Part shown: one piece after another, positions 1 to 10,257 of the stretch
Numbering within the stretch: position 1 is the first letter of the stretch
How the letters are laid out: each line of letters opens with the position of its first letter
From: G963668345 sp965226215
GTDB taxonomy: Bacteria; Acidobacteriota; Terriglobia; Bryobacterales; UBA6623
Direction of reading: 5' to 3'
DNA: 64,000 nucleotides
NCBI GenBank assembly: GCA_965226215.1
Contig: CBDDCH010000002.1
Coordinates: 3,534,001-3,598,000, forward strand
The notes under the pieces: generated by a model
Told to the model about the DNA's origin: nothing
The model's database searches: none
What the model saw: the letters and a program-made list of their open reading frames with translations, nothing else
Translations under genes and position numbers: made by a program

Positions 1-518
1 CCCCGGAAATCCTTTTCCGAGCCGATCGGCCAGTGGACGGGGACCGCCGCTCGGCCGAGCACTTCCTTGATTTCGGCCAGCACCCGGGCGAAGTCGGCCC
101 GCTCGCGGTCGAGCTTGTTGACAAGAATGATCCGCGGCAGGTTGTACTCTTCGGCGAAGCCCCAAACTTTTTCGGTCTGAACCTCGACTCCCGCCACGCC
201 GTCGACCACGATCAGCACCGCATCGGCCGCCATCAGCGAGGCCTTCGTGTCGTTGATGAAAATGTTGTAACCGGGTGTGTCGATGAGGTTGAGCTTGGTG
301 TTCTTCCACTCGATGTAGGCCAGCGATGACGAGATGCTGACTTTGCGGGCAATCTCTTCATCGTCGAAGTCCGTAATGGTGTTGCCCTCGTCGACGCGAG
401 TCAGCCGGCTTGTCGCGCCTACGGTGTAGAGGTAGGCGGCCACCAGGCTGGTTTTGCCGCAATCGCCGTGGCCGGCGATCCCGATGTTGCGGACATCCTT
501 ACCTTCGTAAGCTTTCAC
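1..518 (-). CDS. Elongation factor G-like translational GTPase (partial)
   Basis: The 5' end of a GTPase gene that runs off the left window edge, so only about 172 N-terminal residues are visible. The reading starts at a GTG (516-518) with an in-frame TAG just upstream. The G1 loop reads GHGDCGKTS, switch regions follow, then G3 DTPGY and G4 NKLD. Classical EF-G has AHIDAGKTT in G1; the GHG..GKTS form is typical of the EF-G-like (EF-G2) paralogues that act on ribosomes without being the main translocase. The family assignment rests on these motifs only, because domains II-V are outside the window. It lies 6 bp downstream of atpC on the same strand. Confidence 0.85.
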   Translation of the reverse strand, partial: MKAYEGKDVRNIGIAGHGDCGKTSLVAAYLYTVGATSRLTRVDEGNTITDFDDEEIARKVSISSSLAYIEWKNTKLNLIDTPGYNIFINDTKASLMAADAVLIVVDGVAGVEVQTEKVWGFAEEYNLPRIILVNKLDRERADFARVLAEIKEVLGRAAVPVHWPIGSEKDFR

Positions 519-524
519 GGCAAT

Positions 525-944
525 CTAACCCAAATTAGCACGCTCGGTTGCCGCCAGTCGGGCCTGGGCGCGCGCGATGGCCCGGGAGGCGCGTTCCACG
601 TCGCTTTCCATGTCGTGGCGCTGCAGCAGGTCGTTGGCCCGGCGGCGGGACTCTTCCGCCCGCTTGACGTCGATTTCCTCGGCCCATTCGGCGCTATCGG
701 CCAACACCCGGACGTGGTCGGGCAGTACCTCCATCACGCCTCCGTCGAGCGCCATATAACGAGTCTGCCCCTCCAGCCGGTAGGACAAGACACCGGCGCC
801 CAACTGGGAGATCAACGGAGCATGGCCGGGAAGAACTCCCATCGAGCCGCCCAGCGCGGGAATCTGCACCTCGTCGACCTGCTCGGATATCAGCAGCCGC
901 TCCGGGACAGCAACTTCGAGTTTGATCTTTCCCTTCATCTTCAC
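525..944 (-). CDS. atpC: F1Fo ATP synthase epsilon subunit
   Basis: A 139-residue epsilon subunit of the F1 central stalk, which couples rotation to catalysis and can inhibit ATP hydrolysis. The N-terminal beta-sandwich is recognisable (IPALGGSMGVLPGHAPLIS, then the ALDGGVMEVLPDHVRVLAD strand pair), followed by a helical hairpin rich in Arg and Ala. Length is normal. A second Met two codons in is an equally possible start. It is the last gene of the atpH-A-G-D-C cluster, 146 bp after atpD. That gap carries an 8-bp inverted repeat, so its expression may be set separately from atpD. Confidence 0.95.
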   Translation of the reverse strand: MKMKGKIKLEVAVPERLLISEQVDEVQIPALGGSMGVLPGHAPLISQLGAGVLSYRLEGQTRYMALDGGVMEVLPDHVRVLADSAEWAEEIDVKRAEESRRRANDLLQRHDMESDVERASRAIARAQARLAATERANLG

Positions 945-991
945 TAGCCTGTGGTAAAAGTAACGTCCCGAAAAATCGGGTACAGCCAGCC

Positions 992-1042
992 AATTCGCAT
1001 CAGGCTGAGTCCTTTGTTTCGAGGGCCATGATGGTGCGAATT
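992..1042. other. Inverted repeat in the atpD-atpC gap
   Basis: The arms AATTCGCA (992-999) and TGCGAATT (1035-1042) are perfect inverted repeats separated by 35 bases, lying in the only sizeable gap of the atp cluster. It could form an mRNA hairpin that tunes expression of atpC relative to atpD. There is no T-tract, so it is not a standard terminator. The role is a guess. Confidence 0.3.
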
Positions 1043-1090
1043 GGTGGCAGTCCCCATTTTTCGCTCCTGCACGACTTTAACCACGGGCTG

Positions 1091-2530
1091 TCAGGCCACC
1101 TTCTGCAGCTTGTCCGCCTTCTCCAAGGCTTCTTCAATCGGCCCGACCATGTAGAAGGCCTGTTCGGGAAGGCCGTCATGCTTGCCCTCCACGATCTCCT
1201 TGAACGCGCGCACCGAGTCGGCCACCTTGACGGATCTGCCGGCCAGACCGGTGAACTGCTCGGCGACGAAGAACGGCTGCGAAAGGAAGTTTTGGATCTT
1301 TCGGGCGCGCGCCACCGCGAGCTTGTCTTCCTCGGAGAGCTCTTCCACACCTAGAATGGCAATGATGTCCTGAAGCTCCTTGTAGCGCTGCAGGATCTGC
1401 TTGACGGCCTGGGCCGTGTCGTAGTGCTCTTCTCCGACGATGTTCGGATCGAGAATGCGCGACGTCGAAGCCAGAGGATCGACCGCGGGGTAGATCCCCA
1501 GCGACGCGATGTCGCGGGAAAGGTTCGTCGTCGCGTCCAGGTGAGCGAAGGTGGTTGCCGGGGCGGGGTCGGTATAGTCGTCGGCGGGGACATAGATAGC
1601 TTGCACGGACGTAATGGATCCTTTCTTCGTCGAAGTGATGCGCTCTTCGAGCTCTCCCATTTCGGTGGCCAAGTTAGGCTGGTAACCGACGGCTGAGGGC
1701 ATCCGTCCGAGCAAGGCCGACACTTCAGACCCCGCCTGGGTGAAGCGGAAGATATTGTCGATGAACAGCAGCACGTCTTGGCCTTCATCGTCGCGAAAGT
1801 ACTCGGCCACCGTCAGTCCGGTCAACCCTACCCGCAGGCGCGCCCCAGGGGGCTCCGTCATTTGGCCGTAAATGAGTGCGCACTTGGACTTTCGCCAATC
1901 GTCGGGATCGATGACTTTTGACTCCTGCATTTCGAGCCACAGGTCATTACCTTCGCGCGTGCGCTCGCCGACACCGGCAAAGACGGAAACACCGCTGTGC
2001 TCGGTGGCGATGTTGCGGATCAGCTCCATGATGATGACGGTTTTGCCGACTCCCGCTCCTCCGAACAGCCCGATCTTGCCGCCCCGCAAATAGGGCTCGA
2101 GCAGATCGATCACCTTGATGCCGGTTTCAAACATCTCCAGCTCGGTGGACTGGTCTTCGAGGGAGGGGGCCGGTCGGTGAATCGGGTAGCGCTGCTCGGT
2201 TTCGACGGGCCCCTTCTTGTCCACCGGCCGCCCCAGCACGTTGAGGACGCGACCTAGCGTCTGCGGACCTACCGGAACGGTGATGGGCCGGCCGAGATCT
2301 TCGGACGGCATGCCGCGCACAAGACCTTCCGTCGGCTCCATTGCGACGGTGCGGACGCGCCCTTCCCCTAAATGCTGCTGGACCTCGCAAGTGATATCGA
2401 TGGGCGTGGGGACATCGAAGCCCTCGCTGGTCACGCGAATAGCGTTGTAGATCTCCGGCAAATGGCCTTCGCTGAACTGAATGTCGACGGCGGGTCCGGC
2501 GACTTTGACGACTTTTCCTATCTTTGACAT
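1091..2530 (-). CDS. atpD: F1Fo ATP synthase beta subunit
   Basis: A 479-residue catalytic beta subunit of F1. The Walker A loop GGAGVGKTV is near residue 160, the catalytic Glu lies in GVGERTREGNDL, the Walker B strand is DVLLFIDNIFRF, and the motif ALLGRMPSAVGYQPNLATEMG is split here as ALLGRMPSAVGYQPNL and ATEMG. The length and start (MSKIGKVVKVAGPAVDI) match the family. It sits between atpG and atpC, as in most bacterial F1 operons. Nothing appears damaged. Confidence 0.98.
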   Translation of the reverse strand: MSKIGKVVKVAGPAVDIQFSEGHLPEIYNAIRVTSEGFDVPTPIDITCEVQQHLGEGRVRTVAMEPTEGLVRGMPSEDLGRPITVPVGPQTLGRVLNVLGRPVDKKGPVETEQRYPIHRPAPSLEDQSTELEMFETGIKVIDLLEPYLRGGKIGLFGGAGVGKTVIIMELIRNIATEHSGVSVFAGVGERTREGNDLWLEMQESKVIDPDDWRKSKCALIYGQMTEPPGARLRVGLTGLTVAEYFRDDEGQDVLLFIDNIFRFTQAGSEVSALLGRMPSAVGYQPNLATEMGELEERITSTKKGSITSVQAIYVPADDYTDPAPATTFAHLDATTNLSRDIASLGIYPAVDPLASTSRILDPNIVGEEHYDTAQAVKQILQRYKELQDIIAILGVEELSEEDKLAVARARKIQNFLSQPFFVAEQFTGLAGRSVKVADSVRAFKEIVEGKHDGLPEQAFYMVGPIEEALEKADKLQKVA

Positions 2531-2607
2531 GGCTGTCTTCCCGTAAATGGTTCGTTCTCTGAGTCCGCGGCGGACTGCTTCGCCGCCGGAGTCGCGGCGC
2601 GGCCCAA

Positions 2608-3474
2608 CTACTCGAGCCCGGCTGCGCCGCTGACGACCTCGATGATTTCGTTCGTAATGCTCGCCTGCCGCACTCTGTTCATGTGCAGCGTCAGTTTGTC
2701 GATCATCTCCTCGGCGTTGCGCGTCGCGGCATCCATGGCCGTCATCCGCGCGGCGTGCTCGGCAGCCGCGGACTCGATCATCGCCTGGTACACGGCTACA
2801 TCAACGTACCTCGGCAAGAGCGTGCGAAAGATCTCCGGGGCCGGCTGTTCGTAGAGATACTCGAACGATCCTCCGCCTTCTGCTGTGTCCACTTGAACAG
2901 GCAGCAGCCGATCGACAATCAGCGTCTGCCGCATCACGCTCTTGAACTCGTTGAAGATCAAATACACAGCGTCGACCTCCCGCCGGGTGAACCTGGAGAT
3001 GACGTTGTCGCTGATCTTCCGGCACGTCGGGAAATCGATGTTGTTAAAAATATTGATCCACTCGCCGGCAATCGAAACGTTCCGGCGGCGGTAGAAGTCG
3101 CGGCCTTTGCGGCCGATGAGCTCCATCTCGACTTCGGCCGATGAGCGTTCGGCGAGGAATTGCTGAGACCTACGAATCACATTGCTGTTGAACGCGCCGC
3201 AGAGCCCCTTGTCTCCGCTCAGCAGTAGAACTAGAATGCGGTCTTCCTTGCGGCGGGCCAACAACGGATGAGCGAGCGCGGGAGAATCCTCGGGCTCGTT
3301 GCCCAAGATACTGGCCATCATTTCCCGCAAGACGGAGGAGTAAGGGCGAGCGGCGAGCACCTTTTCCTGGGCCCGGCGCAGCTTGGCCGCGGAGACCATT
3401 TTCATGGCCTTGGTGATTTGCTGGGTGTTTTTAACCGACCGGATCCGCCGCCGCAGGTCAATCAGGCTGGGCAT
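2608..3474 (-). CDS. atpG: F1Fo ATP synthase gamma subunit
   Basis: The rotor-shaft gamma subunit of F1. I place the start at the internal ATG at 3472-3474 (MPSLIDLRRRIRSVKNTQQI), because this is the usual N-terminus. It gives 288 residues and leaves a 1-bp gap to the atpA stop, whereas the longer reading would extend into atpA. The N-terminal coiled coil (KAMKMVSAAKLRRAQE) and the C-terminal coiled coil (ASITNEIIEVVSGAAGLE) are both present. The tight spacing to atpA suggests translational coupling. Confidence 0.96.
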   Translation of the reverse strand: MPSLIDLRRRIRSVKNTQQITKAMKMVSAAKLRRAQEKVLAARPYSSVLREMMASILGNEPEDSPALAHPLLARRKEDRILVLLLSGDKGLCGAFNSNVIRRSQQFLAERSSAEVEMELIGRKGRDFYRRRNVSIAGEWINIFNNIDFPTCRKISDNVISRFTRREVDAVYLIFNEFKSVMRQTLIVDRLLPVQVDTAEGGGSFEYLYEQPAPEIFRTLLPRYVDVAVYQAMIESAAAEHAARMTAMDAATRNAEEMIDKLTLHMNRVRQASITNEIIEVVSGAAGLE

Positions 3475-3475
3475 G

Positions 3476-5014
<1,539 letters not shown>

Positions 5015-5017
5015 GGT

Positions 5018-5569
5018 TTATGCTTCTCCGGTGATTGCTCGGTCCAACGCCGCGAGCTGAGCTCGAATCGAGCCATCAAACACGGTCGATCCATAACGGA
5101 CCGTGGCCCCTCCTAACAGTTCGGGAACCACCTGAAACTCGGCGTGAACCTGCCGGCCGGTCACGCGGTGGAACTTCTCGACGATCGCGTCGCGCCGCGG
5201 CTCGTCGATACTTTGTGCCGAGGCAATTTCGATCCGCGCGACACCCGCCTTCTCGTCAAGCCACGCTCGAAAGGCGTCGATCATCTCCCCGATAAACCGC
5301 ATTCGGCGGTGGTCGATGACGACAAACAGGAAGTTGCGGACTGGGTTGGAAACTTCCATGCGCGCGCACAGACTGGCGATCAAAGCCCGTTTCTCCGCCG
5401 GACTGACTGCCGGCGAATTCAGCACGTTCCGCAGGGGCTGAGATTCTTCCAGTAGACGCCGAATAGCCGCCAGTTGTTCTAGAGCCGCCTCCGGACTGAC
5501 TGCCGAGGTCGGTTTGGTTACTACCTCGGCCAGTGCTACAGCGTATCGATTCGCAATCGCTAGAGCCAT
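5018..5569 (-). CDS. atpH: F1Fo ATP synthase delta subunit
   Basis: A 183-residue delta subunit (OSCP homologue) that ties the F1 head to the b-subunit stator. It shows the N-terminal ANRYAVALAEV helix, the FLFVVIDHRRMRFIGEMIDA segment and the C-terminal GGATVRYGSTVFDGSIRAQL strand-helix typical of the family. It is the first gene of the visible F1 cluster. The expected upstream neighbours atpB, atpE and atpF are absent, and the next gene upstream is an unrelated divergent RDD gene, so the F0 genes must lie elsewhere in the genome. Confidence 0.96.
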   Translation of the reverse strand: MALAIANRYAVALAEVVTKPTSAVSPEAALEQLAAIRRLLEESQPLRNVLNSPAVSPAEKRALIASLCARMEVSNPVRNFLFVVIDHRRMRFIGEMIDAFRAWLDEKAGVARIEIASAQSIDEPRRDAIVEKFHRVTGRQVHAEFQVVPELLGGATVRYGSTVFDGSIRAQLAALDRAITGEA

Positions 5570-5915
5570 TTTTTGGTCTAGTTGTAGGCGAGCTTCAACA
5601 GGGACCTGCGCTCACTCGGCATACCGTTGCCGAGATCTGTTGAACGTTTGTGGGCGTTGGAAACTCGGAGTGACGCCAAACAGAAGACTTAGCAAGCCTC
5701 TGAATCATCAAGCTACCACAGCGGGCTGAGACGGTCAACTTTGGGGGCTGCCGGAAGCACCGCACAGCCCGCGAGCGGCGTGTTCTCCGGCGGAATCCGT
5801 TTGGGGCGCCCTCGAACCCGCGCTTTACGCTGCCCGAGGCCATCACCGGAGACGTTTACAACCAAAACATAATTGAAATAAAATGTTTTAATAGGCGGGC
5901 CGTCGGGGTAAGCTG
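5570..5915. other. Gene-free divergent spacer between atpH and the RDD gene
   Basis: About 345 bp between two divergently transcribed genes. I see no credible coding frame: the minus-strand ORF at 5595-5846 has shadow-like composition. An AT-rich stretch at about 5868-5892, just before the RDD gene, is the best place for its promoter. The promoter of the atp cluster should also lie in this spacer, but I cannot point to exact boxes. Confidence 0.4.
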
Positions 5916-6929
5916 ATGCCGGGCGGCCGCTGGGTTGCTTCGATGACTTGTTCCTTCTGCGGTCACTGGAACTGTGAAGGTGAGCATCGCTGCGCTCACT
6001 GCGGACGGCGGTCGGAGGGAGGCTCCGCCGGCTCGCTGAACGGCTCCGGCTTGAACACGGGGCAGCTTCGCGAGGAAATACTCTCTGCCGTTCAGGGAGA
6101 TTCGGCCCCCACCGCTGCTGCGCCCTCTTGGAAGAGGGAGGTTGAGGAGAAAGTAGGGGCCTACCTCCAGCGCCGCAGGGCCGGGCAGACTGAGGGGGCG
6201 TCCGAGGTCTCCCGAGGACTTGCCTCGGAGAGTGAACCGCCTCTCCCGATTGACCCGAAAGAAGCTGCTTCGGACCGCGGGCCGGCGTCGGAAGCGCGAC
6301 CTCAGGCTCTGGCTGACAACGCCGGAAGTCAAGACCTAGCCGGCGACTCCGACGGGCGGCGTTCTGTGCTCGAGGAAAGTCACCCGCGGCCGGCGGCCGA
6401 TCAGCCGATGGAAGTCGGCCGGGGGTACGAGAGTCCCTTTGCCGAGGGTGGGGGGAGCCGCGGCCGGGAAGTCGCCTCGGCCAGTCCGGTGGCGCCGGTT
6501 GCGATTCGAGCGGTGGCGGGCCTGTTGGGTCTCGCAGTCGTCCTGATCTCGCTGGGGATGCTGCTTACTCTCTTCCACCTGATGGGGGGAGCATTAGTCC
6601 CAGGCGAAGAAAGCGCCCGAGCGATCTTGATCTCATTCCTGGCTTTGTTGCTCTTTTACTGGCTTTTCTGCGTGGAAACCGGCGCCGAAACGCCGGGAAT
6701 GCGTTGGGTCGGCCTGCGAGTGGTCAGTTTTGACGGGCAATCCCTGACCGCCCGGCAGCGGTTTACGCGGGCCTGGGCGACAGTGTTGAGCACCACAGCT
6801 CTTGGGCTCGGCTTTGTCTGGTCGCTGGCGGACGAAGAGAAGCTCACCTGGCACGATCGTCTTTCGAAGACATTTCTCACCCAAGACGAATCGGCTGACG
6901 TCCCCCACGTTCTGCGCGCCCACCATTGA
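5916..6929 (+). CDS. RDD-family membrane protein with N-terminal zinc ribbon
   Basis: A 337-residue protein. Near its start is a CxxC...CxxC zinc ribbon (CSFCGHWNCEGEHRCAHCG), then about 170 low-complexity, charged residues. The membrane part follows, with helices near AVAGLLGLAVVLISLGMLL and ILISFLALLLFYWLF. The RDD signature appears as ETPGMRWVGLRVVSFDG and ends with LTWHDRLSKTFL. RDD proteins are poorly characterised inner-membrane proteins, some with transport or ion-exchange roles. A second start at 5943 (MTCSFCGHW) is possible; the ATG at 5916 has a GGGGTAAG stretch just upstream, which I prefer weakly. Confidence 0.8.
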   Translation: MPGGRWVASMTCSFCGHWNCEGEHRCAHCGRRSEGGSAGSLNGSGLNTGQLREEILSAVQGDSAPTAAAPSWKREVEEKVGAYLQRRRAGQTEGASEVSRGLASESEPPLPIDPKEAASDRGPASEARPQALADNAGSQDLAGDSDGRRSVLEESHPRPAADQPMEVGRGYESPFAEGGGSRGREVASASPVAPVAIRAVAGLLGLAVVLISLGMLLTLFHLMGGALVPGEESARAILISFLALLLFYWLFCVETGAETPGMRWVGLRVVSFDGQSLTARQRFTRAWATVLSTTALGLGFVWSLADEEKLTWHDRLSKTFLTQDESADVPHVLRAHH

Positions 6930-6938
6930 CACAGAGGG

Positions 6939-7103
6939 CGATTCGGAGCCGCGAGCGCAAGCGAGCGGCCATGGGCGCCATGGTCGTAACCACTTGGCCT
7001 GTCACTAACGTTCCAGGCTCAGTTGCCTGCTTTCACGGGCTCTTGCGACGAGCGATTCGGAGCCGCGAGCGCAAGCGAGCGGCCATGGCGCCATGGTCGT
7101 AAC
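6939..7103. repeat. Two direct copies of a dispersed GC-rich repeat
   Basis: A unit of about 52 bp occurs at about 6939-6991 and again at about 7052-7103, with only small differences. It begins GCGATTCGGAGCCGCGAGCG, contains GCAAGCGAGCGGCCATGG and ends GCCATGGTCGTAAC. The copies are 113 bp apart in a 270-bp spacer between the convergent RDD gene and pgeF. The core (GAGCCGCGA..G..GAGCGG) recurs in altered form at about 53443-53486. It looks like a REP-like intergenic repeat family. No coding role is evident. Confidence 0.7.
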
Positions 7104-7198
7104 ACATACCTGGTCCGGTTCGGCGCGGCGAGCAAGCGCGACGAATGTAATGGCGGGCCAATCGTGTGCTTCGGCCGTCCGCTGGTGAGAACTGCGCG

Positions 7199-7921
7199 CT
7201 AGGTGCGCACGCCCACGAACGCCAGCATGCGCCCGGCCCCCTCCCCACTGCGCCGATGCGAAAAGTAGTCCCGCTCTAGGCAACGGGTACATGCACTGGC
7301 AACAGAGATCTCGGCGGGGTTGATCCCGGCCTCGGAAAGTTGACTTCGCGTGGCATCGATTAGATCGACACGGGGCGGGTCACTGCCATGGACGAAGGCC
7401 TCGTCGAAGCGGTCCGCCACTTCCGGTCCCACCTCAAAGCAGCAGGGGCCAATCGCGGGCCCGATCGCCGCTTCGATGTCCGCCTCTTCGGAGGCAAACT
7501 CCGCCGTCATTCGCTCTACGGCCCTTCGAGCGATCGATTTCAGCGTGCCTCGCCACCCTGCATGGACGACAGCCACCCCGCGCTTGGCGCGATCGACAAA
7601 CAGTATCGGCAGGCAATCCGCCGTTCGCACGCCCAGCAAGTGGCCTGGTTGCCGGCTGAGCAAACCATCCACCTCGGGACGCGGGACTTCTTTCATTTGA
7701 GGTCCTGGGCTCGCTGAGATTACGATCAGTTTGTCGGAGTGAAGTTGACGGGCGGTTCGCAACGTCATTCCTTCCGCCCCCAAGGCTGAAACAGCTCCGT
7801 CCACCGATCTAAGCGCACGAAAGTCTCCGCTACTGCGTGTGGTGAACCCATGAACCAGCCATGGGATGTCCATCCACTGCCGGAGGCGAAGAACTCCGGA
7901 TGTGTCGAGCTCGAAGACCAT
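7199..7921 (-). CDS. pgeF: YfiH/PgeF-family purine nucleoside phosphorylase (laccase domain)
   Basis: A 240-residue Cu-oxidase_4 (YfiH) family protein. Members act as purine nucleoside phosphorylase/adenosine deaminase-like enzymes, and PgeF edits peptidoglycan precursors in E. coli. Conserved metal-site motifs are present: the RTADCLPILFVD cysteine motif, VHAGWRGTLKSIARRAVE, and IGPCCFEVGPEVADRF. Length and start (MVFELDTSGVLRLRQW) are normal. It is convergent with the RDD gene across the repeat pair and divergent from the broken methyltransferase gene to its right. Confidence 0.9.
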   Translation of the reverse strand: MVFELDTSGVLRLRQWMDIPWLVHGFTTRSSGDFRALRSVDGAVSALGAEGMTLRTARQLHSDKLIVISASPGPQMKEVPRPEVDGLLSRQPGHLLGVRTADCLPILFVDRAKRGVAVVHAGWRGTLKSIARRAVERMTAEFASEEADIEAAIGPAIGPCCFEVGPEVADRFDEAFVHGSDPPRVDLIDATRSQLSEAGINPAEISVASACTRCLERDYFSHRRSGEGAGRMLAFVGVRT

Positions 7922-8596
7922 GGTTCGAGGCTTATCGTAGCAGTGTCTGGTCCGCGCATTCTGGGGTGGCCGGGTCGGACTTGCCGTGTCCGGTACTCTC
8001 GCCGCCAGCTATTGGCAAGCGGCCGGGCCCGCGAACAGACACGAGGTATTTAAAACCGCAGACCGGGGCGCCCGCGCCGCCCGCCAGCGGTTTCATCCCC
8101 AGCTATTCCCCTCCGCCCCGAGGTCCCGCGAAGAAGCCAAACTTCCGGGCCGAATGCGAGGAGACCTGCCAGCTGGGCTATTCTTCTTAGAAGAGAGAAA
8201 GCCCGCTTGAGTTCAGACCGCCCAAAGTGGAAGTCCGAGACCGAACGCAGGATGCGGGAGGATTGGGACGCCCGCGCCCGAGAGGATGCGTTCCGCTATA
8301 TCGCCTCTTCACAAGAAGAGTGGCGCGTGGAGGAATTTCTGGGCTCGGGCGAAGAGTCCGTACAGGAAGCGATCCTCGATGATTTGGAAATCATCTGCCA
8401 GAGCCGGGAACCGAAGCAAATGCGGGTTCTTTAAATCGGCTGTGGCGCGGGGCGGATGACTCGGGCATTGGCTCGGGTCTTCGGGGAGGTGCATGGGGTT
8501 GATGTTAGCGGAGAGATGATCGCACAGGCGCGTCAGTTACTCAGCGGCTGCGAAAACGTTCATCTGTATCAAAACAACGGTACGGACCTATCTTTA

Positions 8597-10257
8597 CCCG
8601 CATTTCCAATTTGATTCAGACCTCTCGACCTTCCGGCGGCCTTGAGCGTCTTTATTCATAGGGGCTAGAGCCCGATGAGGACGCCATGGAGGCCAACACC
8701 CAATGGGTGAAAAACAAACCAAGCCATTCCAGCTAAGTTTCAACGGCTCGTAGAAAGTCGATTTCCAGGGATCGCACGTCACTTCCGACGGTGGCTTGAT
8801 CCTGGTTCGGGAGTTGGACGAGCGACTCGGACTCGGGAAACTGATCGGCGAGCATCTCACCGACTCCCGGCAAGGCACAAACAAGCAGTTCACGTTCGCT
8901 GATCTGTTGCGGCAGTCGGTCTACAGCCGCTTGGCAGGCTACGAGGACGTCAACGACGCCGTCCGAGTGTCGGCTGACCCGACGTTTCGCTTGATCGGCT
9001 CGCAGAAGATCTGGGATCGCGGTGCGGCCTTGACCTCGACGCTGCACGGCTTCGAGACGGAGATGCTGGCGAGCGAAGAGAACCTGCTGGGGCTGATGGC
9101 GCTGAACCGAGAGCTGGTCGGGCAAGCGGAGGCGTTCGACGACTCCGAGCGGGTCGTTCTGGACATGGACTCCACCGAGAGTCCGGTCCATGGCCAACAG
9201 GAAGGCAGTGCCTACAACGGACACTTCGAGTCGGTCTGCTACCACCCGTTGCTTTTGTTCAACGGTCATGGTGATTGCCTCGCTGCCAAGCTGCGTCCCG
9301 GCAACGTGCACAGCGCCGAGGACTGGGATGAGCTATTGTTGCCGGAGATCGAGCGCCAACTGGCCGAAGGCAAACAGGTCACCTTTCGCGCCGATGCCGC
9401 CTTCGCCGAGCCCGAGATCTACGAAGCACTGGAGGAGCGCGGCGCGGACTACGCGATCCGCATTCCGGCCAATAAGAGCCTGGAGCTGGAGATCGAAGAC
9501 ATCCTGTTTCGTCCGCCGGGGAGGCCCGGCCGCAAGCCGCTAGTGCGCTACAAGAGCTTTCGCTATCAGGCGGAGAGCTGGAAGGGGCCCAGACGAGTTG
9601 TCGCCAAGGTCGAGCACCACCAGGGCGAGCTATTCGCGCGCGTCGGTTTTATCGTGACGAACATGAGCTTGCCAAGCCGGTCGGTGGTGCGTTTCTACAA
9701 CAAGCGCGGCACGGCGGAGCAGTGGATCAAAGAAGGTAAGCAAGCGACGCACTGGACGCGGCTGTCGTGCCATCGCTTCCGGGCGAACGAGGTGCGCTTG
9801 CAGCTCAGCGTGCTGGCCTATAACCTGGGCAACTTGTGGCGGCGGCTGGGGCTGCCGCAACGGATCAAGAGCTGGTCGCTGACGAGCTTGCAGCACCGGC
9901 TGATGAAGACGGGCGGACGGCTAATTAAACACGCGCGGTATTACTGGCTCTTGTTCGCGGAGGGACATCTGAACCGGCGCCTGTTTGGCGACATGCTGCG
10001 GAGGATCTGGGCGCTGCCTGTGCCGGGCGGGTAGCACGCGACTTGCCGAATGCGAAACCTGAGTACTGAGGACGGAAGCTCGGAAGGGTGTCTGCGAAAT
10101 TGACTTCGCAGCGGCGGATCAGCCCCCATGAGGGGCAAGAAGGGGGCTCGATCGGTCCCGCCTCAGCCGCCGCCTCTTTCGGGTGGAGAAATGGTTGCGC
10201 TTCGCCGGGTGAGGGTGTAGACTCGTGCCGTCAGAGGAGCCAAATCGGAAATCCTGG
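8597..10257 (+). mobile_element. IS1380-family element, copy 1 (1661 bp)
   Basis: Ends were set by comparing four near-identical copies in the window. The left end begins CCCGCATTTCCAATTTG and the right end finishes with the imperfect inverted repeat CAAATCGGAAATCCTGG. Length matches IS1380-type elements of about 1.66 kb. It splits the tandem methyltransferase gene. The 5-bp flanks are CTTTA (left) and CTGTG (right), so the duplication is imperfect, but the host gene reads continuously across the site. This indicates one simple insertion followed by drift. Confidence 0.9.
8703..10034 (+). pseudogene. IS1380-family transposase, copy 1, with amber codon
   Basis: A 443-codon DDE transposase frame identical in plan to the intact copies at 18318 and 21912, but codon 17 is TAG (8751-8753) instead of TTG. 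Translation could restart only at a TTG near 8796, giving 412 residues without the N-terminal segment. The acidic motifs LDMDSTE, FRADAAF and GTAEQWIKEGK are all kept. It also has FAEPEIY where other copies have FAKPEIY. It is probably inactive unless restart works. The same amber is found in copy 4. Confidence 0.85.

Noticed and set aside
5595..5846. 83-codon ORF upstream of atpH
   Set aside because: Composition is shadow-like, with no ribosome site or motif; atpF would be expected but is clearly not encoded.
7922..8206. Plus-strand ORFs before the methyltransferase gene
   Set aside because: Short, Arg/Pro-rich and unlike any family; probably spacer.
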